Source: Cristatella mucedo | Taxonomy: Eukaryota; Bryozoa; Phylactolaemata; Cristatellidae | Assembly (NCBI GenBank): GCA_009760855.2 | Contig: WPIO01000096.1 | Location: forward strand, 1,242,501-1,306,500 | Length of the DNA stretch: 64,000 bases | Direction: 5' to 3' | Shown: positions 1-11,223 of the stretch, in pieces | Position numbering within the stretch: position 1 is the stretch's first letter | Layout of the letters: every line of letters begins with the position of its first letter | Notes under the pieces: model-generated | Databases searched by the model: none | What the model saw: only the letters and a program-made list of their open reading frames with translations | Told to the model about the DNA's origin: nothing | Program-made: the position numbers and the translations under genes

Positions 1-529
1 TGTCAGACGAGTTTTTATACAAATTGGTGACGGCAATCTGTGGTCTGTTGAAAAGTGCGTTGCCCCAAGAAAGGATAAAAATAATTCGGCGGTAAACGGA
101 AAGAAAATATGATAAAATGTGGTACATATAAACAAGAATAAACAATAAATTAATCTTGAATTACAGTCACCCCTAACTTATGACATAGATAACGACCAGA
201 AAACCTGCGGTAAGTCGAATATTCGTAAGCTGATAATGACAGAGCATTCGTTCTACTATGATACGTTCTGACGCTAGCACAGACGTTGTTTCTCCCTACT
301 ATGTGCGGCGTTCGTAAAACTGAATGCATGCGTATTTTTAAAGTTTTTTGTGTAATACATTTGATTATCCATTTTTGTGTGTGGCCGTGTTGGTGTTTGT
401 ATTTCCGAGTTTTAAGCCGGTGGCCGACTGTATTTTTTATTCTGTAGAATTCAAGTGTTCATACATTTTGACATTTCTCAAGTTTAATACAACAAATTTT
501 AAAAATAAGTTTTTCATTATCGTAATATA
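1..529. other. No recognisable gene or repeat (left edge)
   Basis: AT-rich sequence. The only open frame, about 60 codons near 348-530, is hydrophobic and low complexity, lacks splice or family support, and looks like chance. I see nothing else here. Confidence 0.5.
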
Positions 530-910
530 AACCTCAAATCCTTTGGAGACCGCGCATTTAGTTCGTATGCTCCCAACGCCTCGAACTCCCTCCCGACTTG
601 CGTCACAACATCCCCTGACTTGACCAAATTTAAAAAGAACCTAAAAACACACCTATTTAGGACAGCATTTAGTGGGTCCCTGTGATTTGTCCTTCACGTG
701 CTTATGCGTGCTGACACTGTGCTTGCTGCCACTAACCACATTTGCATGCTGACCCTGTGCATATCACTCCTAACCATGTTATTCATGCTGTTTATCAAGC
801 ATGATATTACTCACCATTGAATTGCATTTCCGTTTGCAGAAAATGTAAAGCGCCGAGAAAGAGATTGAGTTCTCTGAGGGCGCTTTATTAACTGAATTAT
901 TATTATTTTT
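530..910 (+). mobile_element. L2/CR1-type LINE, 3' fragment (RT C-terminus plus 3' tail)
   Basis: Decayed 3' end of the LINE family that dominates this window (called L2-A here). It starts at the 'S-F-G-D-R-A-F' stretch after the reverse transcriptase and runs through the conserved tail. The tail has repeated 'gcatgctgaccctgtgca' type motifs and the 'agattgagttctctgaggg' block, and it ends in an ATT-type microsatellite. The 5' part is missing, as expected of target-primed, 5'-truncated LINE copies. It matches the tail of the long copy at 52006-55017 in opposite orientation. It has no coding capacity. Confidence 0.85.
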
Positions 911-1229
911 AATATTGTTATGTTCATGTTCTAGTTAATGGTCACAAAAAGACTAAACAAAATACATTTTAATTCCCCTAGAAGTTTTTGTCGAGCCTAT
1001 TTTGTTGATCTACTTCACATTAGGCTATTTTGTCAGTGCTATGTTATCGGGGCTATTTTTCCGGCAGTTATTTTGTTGTGGCTCAATGACCGGATGCTGT
1101 GAGTGGAGTCATGCGTATGAGAAACTACGGAAACAGAGCTAGCCACGTGCACAAAATTAATGTCTTTAAGCGTCAGCCAAGGGCAAAAAATAAATGTTCA
1201 AATCAACCGTGGTGAGGAAAGGTAGATTT

Positions 1230-2060
1230 CTAGCGTACCGAGTCAACATGAGATCGGTGAAATTTGAGATAGAGAACTGCGTTTTTTCGGGAGAGGAAAT
1301 ACTGCCAACATCTGCAGCTAGTTGTCAGATGGTTCAAAAATAAATATTCCAAACACTGCTGCGAGGCAACGACATAACGGATTGAAATTGAGGGCAGAAC
1401 CTCCAAAAATGGCGGCAACTCATTTGTCGATTTTGATCGATCCCATGGAGAATGGGAGAAAGAAAAGCGTGCAGTTATTATTCGATTCCGGCAGTCACGT
1501 TGCGGTCAAAGCAAACCATTATTCTAGGACATGCCGTCGATATTGATGTACTACATTGTTAGTATTTCATTAGCATACTGAGCAAGAATTCCAAGAACAG
1601 TCGTCAACTAGTGCCACCGGGTTCAAGGCCGCAGGCATGGAAGCCACTAAGTGAGAGTGATTCGCAGTAGAGCTTGACGGCGATTGCTCAGAGATTGCTC
1701 GAGATAAGAAGGCTCGGACTTCCAAGGAAAATGCAGCTGCCATACGGCCTGCTCCCTGCCTGATCCCGTACCGGCTAAGCGAAGGTCATTTTTTGGAGTA
1801 GCCTGATCAATTGATCCCGGCGAAAACGATGGAAAGCGACTGATTCAAATTCGCCGACGCCAGTGAAATGTTAACGGGCCTGCACCTTGTTACTAGTAGG
1901 GAGGTTAACAGCAGTTGGCAGAGCTAAAGCGGCAGCCGACTTTGCAGTTAAAGCTGCAGTCGGCGTGGCAGAGCGAGCCCTGGTGCATAGATATACACCG
2001 CTGAATGAGAAGGGATTGGATGTCCATAGAAACGTAACTTCGTCGGCACGATGGTAGAAA
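1230..2060 (+). mobile_element. Possible highly decayed LTR-retrotransposon remnant
   Basis: A short open stretch at 1322-1546 contains LLFDSGSHVAV, reminiscent of a retroelement aspartic protease (hydrophobic-hydrophobic-D-S/T-G-S). About 250 bp on, near 1743-1800, a frame reads IRPAPCLIPYRLSEG, like the start of a Ty3/Gypsy reverse transcriptase (I-x-P-x-P-Y-R-L-P). Neither frame continues and stops follow at once. No LTRs were found. The order protease then RT fits a pol remnant, but both matches are short and could be chance. Confidence 0.25.
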
Positions 2061-2583
2061 GCAAACGGATGTGCTTTAAAAAGTTCTTCGATTATCCGGG
2101 TCGAAGTTCAAAGACGTTGCACACTTTCGTTTCGGCTCAAGCTAACAGATGGCAGTCTTTTTGTGGCATTTTGTGAAACCAAGAGAAACAGACTACTAAG
2201 TGCTGACTATCTATAATCAGTTGATGATTTTGATTGTCTGTACACTATAGAATATATAGGATACCATTTTCTAAAACATCGACATAACTTGTGTGGCTTT
2301 CTAAAGTCCTGCGGTATAAAAAGTTAGCAAAATTAATTAGTCAGAGAAGAAAATGTGTACGTAGGTTCGTCGGAAAAAAGGTGTACGTAGGCTCTCAAGC
2401 TATTACCTCATTGTGCTGAAAATCAAAGATTAATCCGAACGGAAATTTGAGTTTATAAAGTCAACGTGGCTTGATTCGTATAACGTAATAGTGTCGAATA
2501 CCAATAAGGAAGGACGAATTTAATTTCTCTTTGTAATACCTTGTAAGGTAAATCAAAGGCTGCAAGGTATTTTTATTCTTGGC
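2061..2583. other. Unassigned AT-rich DNA
   Basis: No open frame, splice-bounded exon or repeat recognised. The right end may be a very diverged earlier unit of the tandem array starting at 2584, but similarity is too weak to call. Confidence 0.4.
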
Positions 2584-3361
2584 TGTGGCAGTAGGTATGC
2601 AACGGATGCGAAGAGGATACAAAGTGCTGCACTTTGGGCAATATTAGAATGCAGTCAAGCCACCAGTCATAGCAGCTGCAGCTGATATCTGCTCAGTTAA
2701 TTGCATTGTAATTACAGAATTTCTTTGCACATGTACTGTTAAATGTCTCTGATTAAAATGTTTTACCTTAGCAATGCACTGAATTAAAACAGCTCACGTT
2801 ATTTTTTTACAGATTACGTGATTCCAACAAGCAACAGTACCTGCCAAAATTGCTTAATTCTCTGTGGATGCAATCCTTGATGTTGTTGTAGCTATCGTAC
2901 CTGCAAAATGTTACTATACTGTGATATATATACATATACTATAGTATATATCTCCATCAGTGGAATAGCAGCCCACAGCTTACGCACAACCCACTTTAAA
3001 TTTTTACTGTTTTCAGCAAACTTAAGATTCCTTGCTCATCAAGTGATTTTTTACTTTTAGGGGCATCATCACCGGCTTGATTCAGCTGAAAAATACTGTC
3101 AGTGCGCCATAAGACATTTTATTTTGCAATGAGCTAGGGTTGCTGGGAAAGGAAGGGAACGTGGAAGTGCAGCCACCTTCCTAATGTACTTCCTTCAAAC
3201 TCTAAGATGTAAAACAGGTTGACATAATTAACCGACAATAATTGTCATATAAGATTCCCACGAGTAAGGCAGTGAGTTAATTATTATAAACAAAAGCCGC
3301 AAATGTAATCTAATCGATACTTAATATCCCGACAAAGATTCTTTTATCACATCAGTCTTAA

Positions 3362-3464
3362 TTTGCAAGCCCATACGGCTTTGGGGAGACTACCCAAGCC
3401 CAGGATGCCTGACGCTGCCGCCTCTGCCGCCACCGGCTTCCCGTTCGCATCAGCCGCACCGTCC
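3362..3464. repeat. 103-bp perfect direct repeat, outer copy
   Basis: Identical at all 103 positions to 4303-4405, which lies inside the LTR-like element. It is GC-rich in an AT-rich setting. A weaker match to its first half occurs at about 7797-7850 in tandem copy 2, suggesting the sequence is native to the duplicated unit and was copied into the LTR-like element, not the reverse. Confidence 0.9.
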
Positions 3465-3717
3465 AAGGTCTCGCGTGCCGCCAAAGAATCTCGCAAAAAA
3501 ACGACGTCGGGCATAGACGCGGCCTGGCGCGAGCGAGCCGCCGCCCACGTCGCCGCTCGCTCTTGCTGGCGCGTCACTGCCACAAGCCGAAGTCACGTGG
3601 CTTCGCTTCGCGCGCGAACGAGGACGCGGCGGCAGCGTCGCTCTGCGCTCGGTTTGGCTAGCCTCTGTAAACCGCTCGGCGGCCCCTACAAAGATATGGC
3701 CGTTATCAAGCCTGAAG
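3363..3717 (+). CDS. Candidate CpG-rich first exon ending at a consensus splice donor
   Basis: A roughly 350-bp CpG-dense island in otherwise AT-rich DNA, open in one plus-strand frame from 3363. Near the end an ATG at 3696 in good context (aatATGgcc-like, G at +4) starts M-A-V-I-K-P-E and runs into AAG|GTGAGT at 3717/3718, a near-perfect donor. It could be a 5' UTR plus first coding exon of an unknown plus-strand gene. The longer frame is Arg/Ala/Ser-rich and matches no family I know, so only the short ATG-donor segment deserves weight. No downstream partner exon was identified, and the LTR-like insertion begins 213 bp further on. Confidence 0.3.
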
Positions 3718-4302
3718 GTGAGTAAATACGTTTCTGAGATTGGAGCTGAAATGCGATTATTTACCACATCTGCCAAGTAATAACTGCTCAAACAAATATT
3801 ATAGACACAGGTTCTGCTTAGGATATCTGATAGGGAAAAATAAGCGTTGTAAATCCAGTGTATTAACTGAGAAAAACTGTGTCGAACCAAGCCTCTGGTG
3901 AAGCCAAGAGATATATTTATAGACTCTACTGTAGCGCCCTGCTGGCCTTGGCTGAATTTTAGCGCGAACAAGAGCTGTTCGGAGGCGGGCTGGAACTCCT
4001 TTGTCCTGGAGCAGTGAGCCAGAGAGGAGCGTCAGTGCGGTTAGAGAGCAAGAGCTTAAGAGCAAGCCAGGAAGCTCTCTGACCAGCGGTGGCGATTCGG
4101 CCTTTAGAATTGGTCCGATACCCGCGGGAGCTGGTGATTGATGTTGGCTGGCATGTCAACCTTCGCCATCACTCTGTCCAAAAAGAATCGTCTGGAACCC
4201 ATTCGATATTCAAGCTGGACAGAGGGGACATTCCAGTGGCCTAGTGCCGGTATCAACTCCTTACCGTAATGGGCCCTGGTGTCGGGCCCATTACCACTAA
4301 GC

Positions 4303-4405
4303 TTTGCAAGCCCATACGGCTTTGGGGAGACTACCCAAGCCCAGGATGCCTGACGCTGCCGCCTCTGCCGCCACCGGCTTCCCGTTCGCATCAGCCGCAC
4401 CGTCC
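4303..4405. repeat. 103-bp perfect direct repeat, inner copy
   Basis: Exact duplicate of 3362-3464, sitting 8 bp upstream of the TATA-like box inside the LTR-like element. The identity ends abruptly on both sides (inner copy is followed by 'gagaaccctataag', outer by 'aaggtctcgcg'). Confidence 0.9.
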
Positions 4406-4741
4406 GAGAACCCTATAAGCCCCATTGTCTCAGCTAAGTATTTAAGATTTGAGCGACGCTCGCTCTGGGCCTAGTGTCTTTAGTATCTTCGTGTCTTTGG
4501 TCCGGCTCTGCGCTTCGACGCCGTCGGGCACTCGTTTCTCTGAAAGCGAGAGAGGAGGGCGGGCTGTCAGCCGGCGATTGACGGAACAGGACGAGACAGC
4601 GCTAGGAGGATTCGGTGGACCCCACCGAATACGGTCGTATCGCGCCCGAGCTGGCATTTTGTGATTCTTTTGTGTTTTGTGTGTGCGCGCAAGCACGCGG
4701 TCTCGGCATAGGGATTAGCCGGTGCGAGCTAGGCGTAGTTG

Positions 4742-5395
4742 ACGTGGGTGGAGCCCTAGTTCTCCGGTTAGGGTTTAGGCTCCAGTTTGAGCTCCGTCTA
4801 TTTGGGTCGTCCCCAGTATAGATGTAAGTAGCGTAAGTGTGGAGACGTGTTTCCTTCGCAAGAGTGCTTGAGGTGGCGTGTGTGGAGTATTCCTGCCACA
4901 CTGGTGGAAACCGAGACCTAGTTCTCTGGTTAGGGTTTAGGCTCTGGTTCGGGCTCCGTCTATTTGGGTCGTTTCCCATTATACACGTAAGCAGCCCCAG
5001 TGTGGAGAAGTATTACCTCCGCAAGAGTGCTTGAGGTGGCGTGTGTGGAGTATTCCTGCCGCACTGGTGGAAACCGAGTTCTAGTTCTCCGGTCAGGGTT
5101 TAGGCTCGGGTTCGCGCTTCAGTGTGGAGAAGTGTTCCCTCCGCAAGAGTGCTTAAGTTGGCGTGTTTGGGGTATTCCTTCCGTACAGGTGGAAACGAAG
5201 TCCTAGTTCTCCGGTTAGGGTTTAGGCTCCGGTTCGCGCTTCAGCGTGGAGAAGTATTCCTCCACAAGAGTGCTTAGGTTGGTGTGTTGGGGTATTCTAG
5301 CGGCACTGGTGGAAACCGAGTCCTAGTTCTCTGGTTAGGGTTTAGGCTCTGGTTCGCGCTCAGTGTGGGGAAGTATTCCCTCCGCAAGATTGTTG
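4742..5395. repeat. Tandem array, units of about 122 and 163 bp
   Basis: The landmark 'agtgtggaga' or a close variant recurs at 4836, 4999, 5121, 5243 and 5362, giving spacings of 163, 122, 122 and 119 bp. The long unit carries about 40 extra bases ('cgtctatttgggtcgt...'). Each unit includes 'ggttagggtttaggctc', a telomere-like but isolated motif. The array fills the 3' half of the LTR-like element. Open frames through it are periodic artefacts. Confidence 0.85.
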
Positions 5396-6574
5396 GTGCT
5401 GTTGAGAACGTGCAAGGAGTGTGGAGATAAAACTGGGCTAGACGAGCTGCAACTTTGTGCGCTTGCAAATAAAGTTACGCCGCTAGGTAAGCGGGAGGTC
5501 AAGCCTACCCCGCCTAGCCTTCGGCGTTACACTACTCTAAATTTAATAGAAACTAACGCAATTTCTAAAACGCAGCTATAGCTCACTAAGCGAGAAAAAT
5601 GTTTGACTATAAACACGAATTAATCGAATGAAGGGTTTCGATTCTATTTCTCTTGTCATGTAAAAACAGTAAATTTCATAAGGCCTCTGTGTTTCTACCC
5701 AGACAATCTTTACTGTCTGTGTGTCTATCAGTCTCATTTAATGCATCTGCAATGTCTGAAACATCTTTTCTTAATTGCTGAGCAACATTATGAAGATAAA
5801 CGAAGATTAAGTGGCGTGAAAATAATACGCATGCTAAATGTATTCAGAAAATTTTGCATAGGGATGTAGATATGCTCGACGGACAAGGAGCGAAAGAATA
5901 TACGAGGAGGATTACAGTGTCGGTAATTCCTTAAATTTGTGAAGTTTATCGTTAATTTGTTATCATATGAAACACTTTAAAACCTGAAGAATGGAGCTTG
6001 TATTTAACGATGTAACCTCCAATCAAAAATATGATCATGTTAAAATACAAAGCAACCCATGTCATTCAATAGCTTGGTTAGTGTGGTCTCCACTGTTGAG
6101 TATCTTGCACATATTTAAATATGTAAGCATTTCAAGGCTTCAGAATAATTGGGGTATTTAAAACTTACAAAAATTAGTGGAGATTCGAGAGAGTTCTCGA
6201 ATTCGTATTCGCAAGCAAGTGAGTTTTCGTGCTTTGACGATCAAAGATTGAAAGATGGCTTCTCTCAATACAGTTTTTACGTATAGGAAAAGTTAGCATG
6301 AGAGTTTTCCGTCTTGTAGTTGCATTTGAGTCAACATTATAAAACTTATATTATAAAAAAACCCAAGATCTATGTTTCAAAATAAAATAGCGCTTATTAA
6401 ATATTACTACCGATGGCTGACGTACATTTTAGCACTGTCTTAGTTTTTTCCCTTAAATTCGAGAGTCCCTAAATTTACAGCTTCCTTTTACCGGCTATTA
6501 GGCAAGTATGTAGAGTGCCTACTGAGTTTTGCATAATCAGTCTGAGGGAGGTAAGAAAAAAGTTTTGAAATCGG

Positions 6575-6660
6575 TAATTTTTAATCGAATTTTAATTTTT
6601 AATTTTAATTTAATTTTAATTTAATTTATTTTTAATTTAATTTTAATTTTAATCGAAATT
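6575..6660. repeat. TTTTAAT low-complexity tract
   Basis: Imperfect runs of 'ttttaattt' with no other content. Confidence 0.85.
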
Positions 6661-7065
6661 GGTAATTTTTAATATATCTGTTTTACGCTTACCAATTCGG
6701 CAAGTGTAGATCGTTTACCTCGTAAGCTCGTTATTAGCTCATACGCCAAAGATTTAGTTGAAACCGACAAGCTGTCGAAAGAGTATTCATAACTATTTGA
6801 GTCGGTAGAAAAATTATTTGCATTCGACCTACGAGTGACTCATAACTGTCATAACTGAGGCCCCTCTCCCCATGTGCCACCGAAGAAAGCACTTACGTGT
6901 TATATATTTACGAAACAGCTAAAACTATGAACTGGACTGAACAGATAATAATTCCGTACTAATGAATATCGTGATGAAAGTTTATAAATATACAGAATTA
7001 AGCGGCATGATCTGAATAAAGTTAATTTTCGCGCAACTCAAATGTAAATATTCAAATGTGTATAT

Positions 7066-9862
7066 TGAAATCGGCAGGCATTGGATGCGAATAGGATACA
7101 AGGTGCGGCCGCTCAACATTAGATTGCAGTCATGTCAGCATCCATAGCAGCTGCAGCTGCTATGACTGCTCAATTACGGCAATTGCAATTACCTAATTTC
7201 TCTGCACATATACTGAAATTATCTAAGATTAGTGATGGCTACCTTGGCAATGCCACGATTTGAATTAAGAAGAGTACGCTTTTTCTTTTACAGATTTAAC
7301 GGTCACGACAAGCAACACTACCTGGTTCAATGGTTGACACCTCCGTCGCCGCAATCCTCGATGTTGTCGCTATCGTACCTGGAACATTTCAATGTAATGC
7401 GCCTCATTTTGGCATCATTGGTGGAATAGGAACCAGCAGCTTACACGAAGCCTGCGGTCAATTATGAATGTTTATAGCAAACTTAGGTAACCTATATCAT
7501 AGTGTGATTCTAAGGGCGTTACCACCACATTCAGCTGAAAAATGCTGTCAGTATCCCATCAAACATTTTCTTCTGCATTAGTAAGACAATGAGCAGCACC
7601 TTGAAGGGCAGCCACCTTCCTAGCCTACTTCCTTCCAACTTTAAGATGAACGCAACGTCGACCCGCCAACCGATTGATATTGACCCATGCTCATTAAGGC
7701 AGTAGGTTAGCAATTATAGTGAACAAACTGCATATTTAGTCTTAGTGAAAAGATACAGATCACGCGGTAATCTTTCTCTTTCTTTTCAGCCTTCAGTCGC
7801 AATCCCACAGGGCTTTGGGCAGGTATCCCAAGTCCAAGAAACATGGCGTAACGGCAAGAATGCACAATTGACGGTCTTCTAGCCTTCAAGGAAGTGCGTG
7901 TCTGTGCGTCAGACTGACAGACTGAGACACCTTTTCGTCCTCTATAAATAGAAAATAATTGCTGCTACGGTACGGTACTTTATTCTGGTCGTAAAAAAAG
8001 CTTTACTTAGGGATGTTGTAAGGAAAATAGCCAAGCAAGTCCGATGTATGTGCTGACAAAAGCGATTTTGAATCATGCTTCTAAAGTGGCCTATTGATAC
8101 TTGCTAAAATTCTATTTAAAATCATACAAAAAAATCGCTATCAATTAAAAGTGGGTGAAGTTTACTAATGGTTTGAGGGTGACAAGGTTTTTTTTTATAG
8201 GCGCGAAAACTTTTTATCGAGAAAAGGGTTTTCATTGATTTCCCTGCTCATGTAAAGAGGAGAGAGTTCTCAGGGATAGGCCTTCCCTGCTCTTTTCTAT
8301 CCAGGCGACATTTACTGTTGGTGTTTCCATGAATACAGTTTAATACGTCTGCAATGTCTACAATATTGTTTCTCAATTTGCTGAACATAATTATAAAGTG
8401 GGAAGTTAAATAATCGGTGACAGACATGGAGCATAACAATGTACGAGAGAAGATTCTAATGTCACTAGTTCCACAAATCTGCGAACTTTAACAATTATTT
8501 GGAATCATATTAACCACTGTAAAACCTGCATACCGGCGTTTGTATTGCATGAAATACCACTGTTCTGAGATTTTATCATGTTATAATATAATGTAAAATC
8601 TGTCATCCTAACGCTTGGTAAGTCTGGTTTCCTTTGTTTTATATCGTGCACATATTTAAATATCAACATATTGCAGGGCTTTAGAATAATTAGGATTTTC
8701 ACGTGTTCAAACTTTGGTTGAGAGTTGCGAGAGTATTCGAATTACGTATTTGCGAGGAAATGACAATTTATGCTGCGATAACCATAAGTAGACAAAAAAT
8801 CTAATCTCAACACGAAATGGAATGCATACTACACGTTGCCACCGACGTTTTAAATTAAAGTTTTGTATTCGATTTAACTAATAATAGCCAGTATTATAAA
8901 CAGCCTTAGATATAAGTCACAACAAGAAATTAAACGTTTTCTGTATACGTAGTACGACTAACACATACAAAATATTTTCTCAGGTTGTTATGAAAGTTCA
9001 TTCATATTTCAGCATTTCTAAATTTGTATTTGTATTTGTAAGAGTGTATTCCCGGCAACTACATTGAGTGCCTGCAAGATTTACATACACAGTCTGCGAG
9101 AGGCACGACAAACTTCACGATCAGTAACTTTGTAAATTAGAAGTGAGCTCTTTAACACAGATGCAGCCACGACCTTTACATTTGTCTGTTTGGTTGATAT
9201 CGAGTCGGAAGGTGTAGCCTAAGTTCGTTGCGAGCTTGCGATCAGCTCATCTGCCGGAGACTTAGTTAGCTTGAACCAACCAGCTGTAGAAGCAGTATTT
9301 ATAGTTTCTAACATACTTGGGAGACCAGAAAATAGAGGGATTTTCCATTCTTATTTTCCGTGGTATCGCATGAACTGCTTCTGCAAGCGGCACAGGCTAG
9401 CCATCACAAGACTTTACCAGCCACTCTGTGGTCACGTGGTCACTGGCTGCACCTTCAGCTCAGTAGGAAGCTGTCGATCGTGCGATCCTTTGAGGCAAAT
9501 GTAACGCACCTTGAAGGAGATTGAGGGCTCGGAGAGTGCTACATCAAATGTATGATTATCATTTTTATTATTTTTATTAATGCTATCTTCATTACGTCAG
9601 CCTATGTAGCCACCCGCTGGTATTCGTTCTAGGAGTAAATTAATAGCGTTACAACTGTGGCCATTCATGCACCTTGAAGACGGCACGACATGTACAATAT
9701 TAGCTACACAGCGAAAATAAATAAAATGAACGCAATGTGTGAACGATTCCGTACTTAAACGGTTTGATTAAAGTTCATAAGTATGCCGTATTTTCCGGAG
9801 TGAAATCATTAAGAAAGGCATTTTCTACATTATTAAACTGTACAGATTCTGGGCTTTTGAAG
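7066..9862. repeat. Tandem segmental duplication, copy 2
   Basis: Second copy of the roughly 2.8-kb unit, lacking the LTR-like insertion. It contains the head block at about 7074-7260, a shared 'cttttacagatt' block near 7287, a relative of the first half of the 103-bp repeat at about 7797-7850, and the shared blocks at about 8345-8400 and 9230-9300. The short open frames (7232-7429, 9271-9504) are not conserved as proteins between copies and are probably chance. Confidence 0.7.
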
Positions 9863-10145
9863 TCGGCAGGCATAGGATGCCAATAGGATAAAAAGTGCTG
9901 CTGCTCAACAGTAGAATGCAGTCATGCCCCCGGCCATTGCAGCTGCAGCAGCTATCTGCTCAATTAGTTGCATTGAAATTACTACATTTCTTTGCATTTG
10001 AACTGAAAATTATCTCTGCTTAGCAAAGATGAAGTGTATGCTGTTCATCTACAGATTCCATAATTCCAACTAGCAACAGTACCTGCTTCAATCGTTGACT
10101 GCACCGTCGACGCACACCTTGACGATTTAGCTATCGTACCTGTGA
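9863..10145. repeat. Tandem segmental duplication, truncated copy 3
   Basis: Matches the first 280 bp of the unit up to 'gctatcgtacctg', then diverges from copies 1 and 2. The end of similarity falls at the edge of the candidate minus-strand exon 10131-10321. Confidence 0.7.
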
Positions 10146-10321
10146 AATTAAACTTAAATTTAGCTTAGTCTGACCGTCATATATAATTAGGCAAATATCC
10201 CAAATTAATTTATTGTTAACCTCACTCGAAAGTATTACAGCATCAATAAAAGCAGCCACAGCACCTGATTCGTAAGCAGCTGTCTCAGTCAGCCTAGATG
10301 TCCTAGTTTCAGCAAAGTTCT
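10131..10321 (-). CDS. Candidate cytoplasmic-tail exon of the LRP-like receptor
   Basis: A consensus acceptor (TTTTATTTTTTGCAG) precedes an open frame entered in phase 1, which fits the phase-1 exit of 11224-11340. The junction codon becomes GAG, giving E-N-F-A-E-T-R-T-S-R-L-T-E-T-A-A-Y-E-S-G. The 3' end is unsettled. There is a weak donor at 10265 (CAG|GTGC, phase 1), a better one at 10140 (CAG|GTACGA, phase 0), or the exon may be terminal with TAG at 10131-10133. The 10140 donor lies inside truncated tandem copy 3, so it may be fortuitous. No NPxY internalisation motif is visible. I recognise no domain; assignment rests on strand, phase and position after the membrane exon. Confidence 0.4.
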
Positions 10322-10582
10322 CTGCAAAAAATAAAATTGCTTTCAATTTTAACACGCCACGGAAAAAAAATGAAAATGACTTGGCATTATAATTCTAAAT
10401 AAAAATGTCTGGGTCTACCAACAGTTTGGTTAAACATTCTATCAATATTGCAAGTAAATTTATAACTACAAACCCAGTGACTTCACTAAATCGAGTTTAA
10501 ACTGAATGGTTGTAAGCGTGATTAAACAAGATTAATGCAAGCACTGTGTTTGCTGGCTAAAAACGGTAGGAACGCCACACTA

Positions 10583-10611
10583 ATGGCCCAGCAAGGGCGC
10601 TGCTGGGCCAT
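10583..10611. other. Perfect 11-bp GC-rich hairpin
   Basis: ATGGCCCAGCA, a 7-base spacer, then TGCTGGGCCAT, an exact inverted complement. It is isolated in AT-rich DNA between candidate exons 10131-10321 and 11224-11340. No T-tract follows, so it does not look like a terminator. Function unknown. Confidence 0.7.
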
Positions 10612-11223
10612 GTCGCAGGGCAAAATTTAGGAATAACCTGGATTTCTAGGAATTCGTCAACAGACATTCACACAACAGGATTTCTCTGACAACTTAAAAA
10701 CACTCTAGTTACGACGACTCTTACGATTGATGTACAAATCAATGTTTTTGCAACCAAATAACAAATGATTTTTGGTAATGGCTTCATGCAAATCATAATT
10801 ATTTAGAATGAATTCCAGCCTGCACCCTTGTTATGCTTTGTTCAGCCTCACAAGTTTGTTATCACTGATAATTCAAGTGAAATATTTAAACTGTACTGTT
10901 GTCTCGATATTTCATCACTTCAAGCCTAAATATGAAGGCATACCTGATCCAGCAGTATCGCAATGGGTGGATGGTATTGCAGATGTTTCCGGATATAATT
11001 CTACAGCCGAAAAACAAACTCAGTATTGAAAGAGAAATACATGTTAAATTTAGTCACGTCAATGCAAAAAAGCCCGCATACCTGTGCCGGAAATATATTG
11101 AACCGTATTTTCTGGAGCGGAGTCCTGGAAATTCGTATCTAAGAAATAAAAAATATTCTGCTTGATTCAAAGCTGTATTCCAATATTTTGTCCGACGTTC
11201 TAATTGATAGAAATTAGGATTAC

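Larger units (their letters stand above)
3926..5535. mobile_element. Solo-LTR-like element with 4-bp target-site duplication
   Basis: The element body is 3930-5531 (1602 bp). It starts TGTAGCGCC and ends GGCGTTACA, which are inverted complements with one mismatch and have the TG...CA ends of LTRs. The four bases CTAC flank it on both sides (3926-3929 and 5532-5535), matching the 4-6 bp duplications made by LTR-element integrases. Internal signals read plus-ward: a TATA-like 'tataag' at 4414 and an AATAAA at 5468, 59 bp before the end. No gag or pol lies next to it, so it looks like a solo LTR. It also holds a tandem array (4742-5395) and a captured 103-bp segment (4303-4405). Confidence 0.65.
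2584..7065. repeat. Tandem segmental duplication, copy 1 (enlarged by an insertion)
   Basis: First of three head-to-tail copies of a roughly 2.8-kb unit. The unit head ('ggcag-tatgcaacggatgcg', then 'agcagctgcagctg') recurs near 7074 and 9865. A second shared block, 'tgcatctgcaatgtctg' with flanks, lies near 5750 and again near 8350. A third ('ttagctcat...gatttagttgaaacc') lies near 6735 and 9245. This copy is longer than copy 2 mainly because it holds the solo-LTR-like element at 3930-5531. Copies are visibly diverged, so the duplication is old. No intact gene is seen in the unit. Confidence 0.7.

Noticed and set aside
3347-4400. Minus-strand ORFs (3450-3971, 3347-3583, 4104-4400)
   Set aside because: GC-rich shadow frames of the CpG island and LTR-like element; no domains and no conserved peptide between the two 103-bp copies in one shared frame.
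4742-5395. Telomeric repeat (TTAGGG/TTTAGGG-like)
   Set aside because: The motif occurs once per 120-160 bp unit and is not tandem by itself; it is part of a larger satellite unit.
10808-11165. Plus-strand ORFs near 10.8-11.2 kb
   Set aside because: Domainless overlapping frames; the minus strand has better splice-bounded coding signal nearby.
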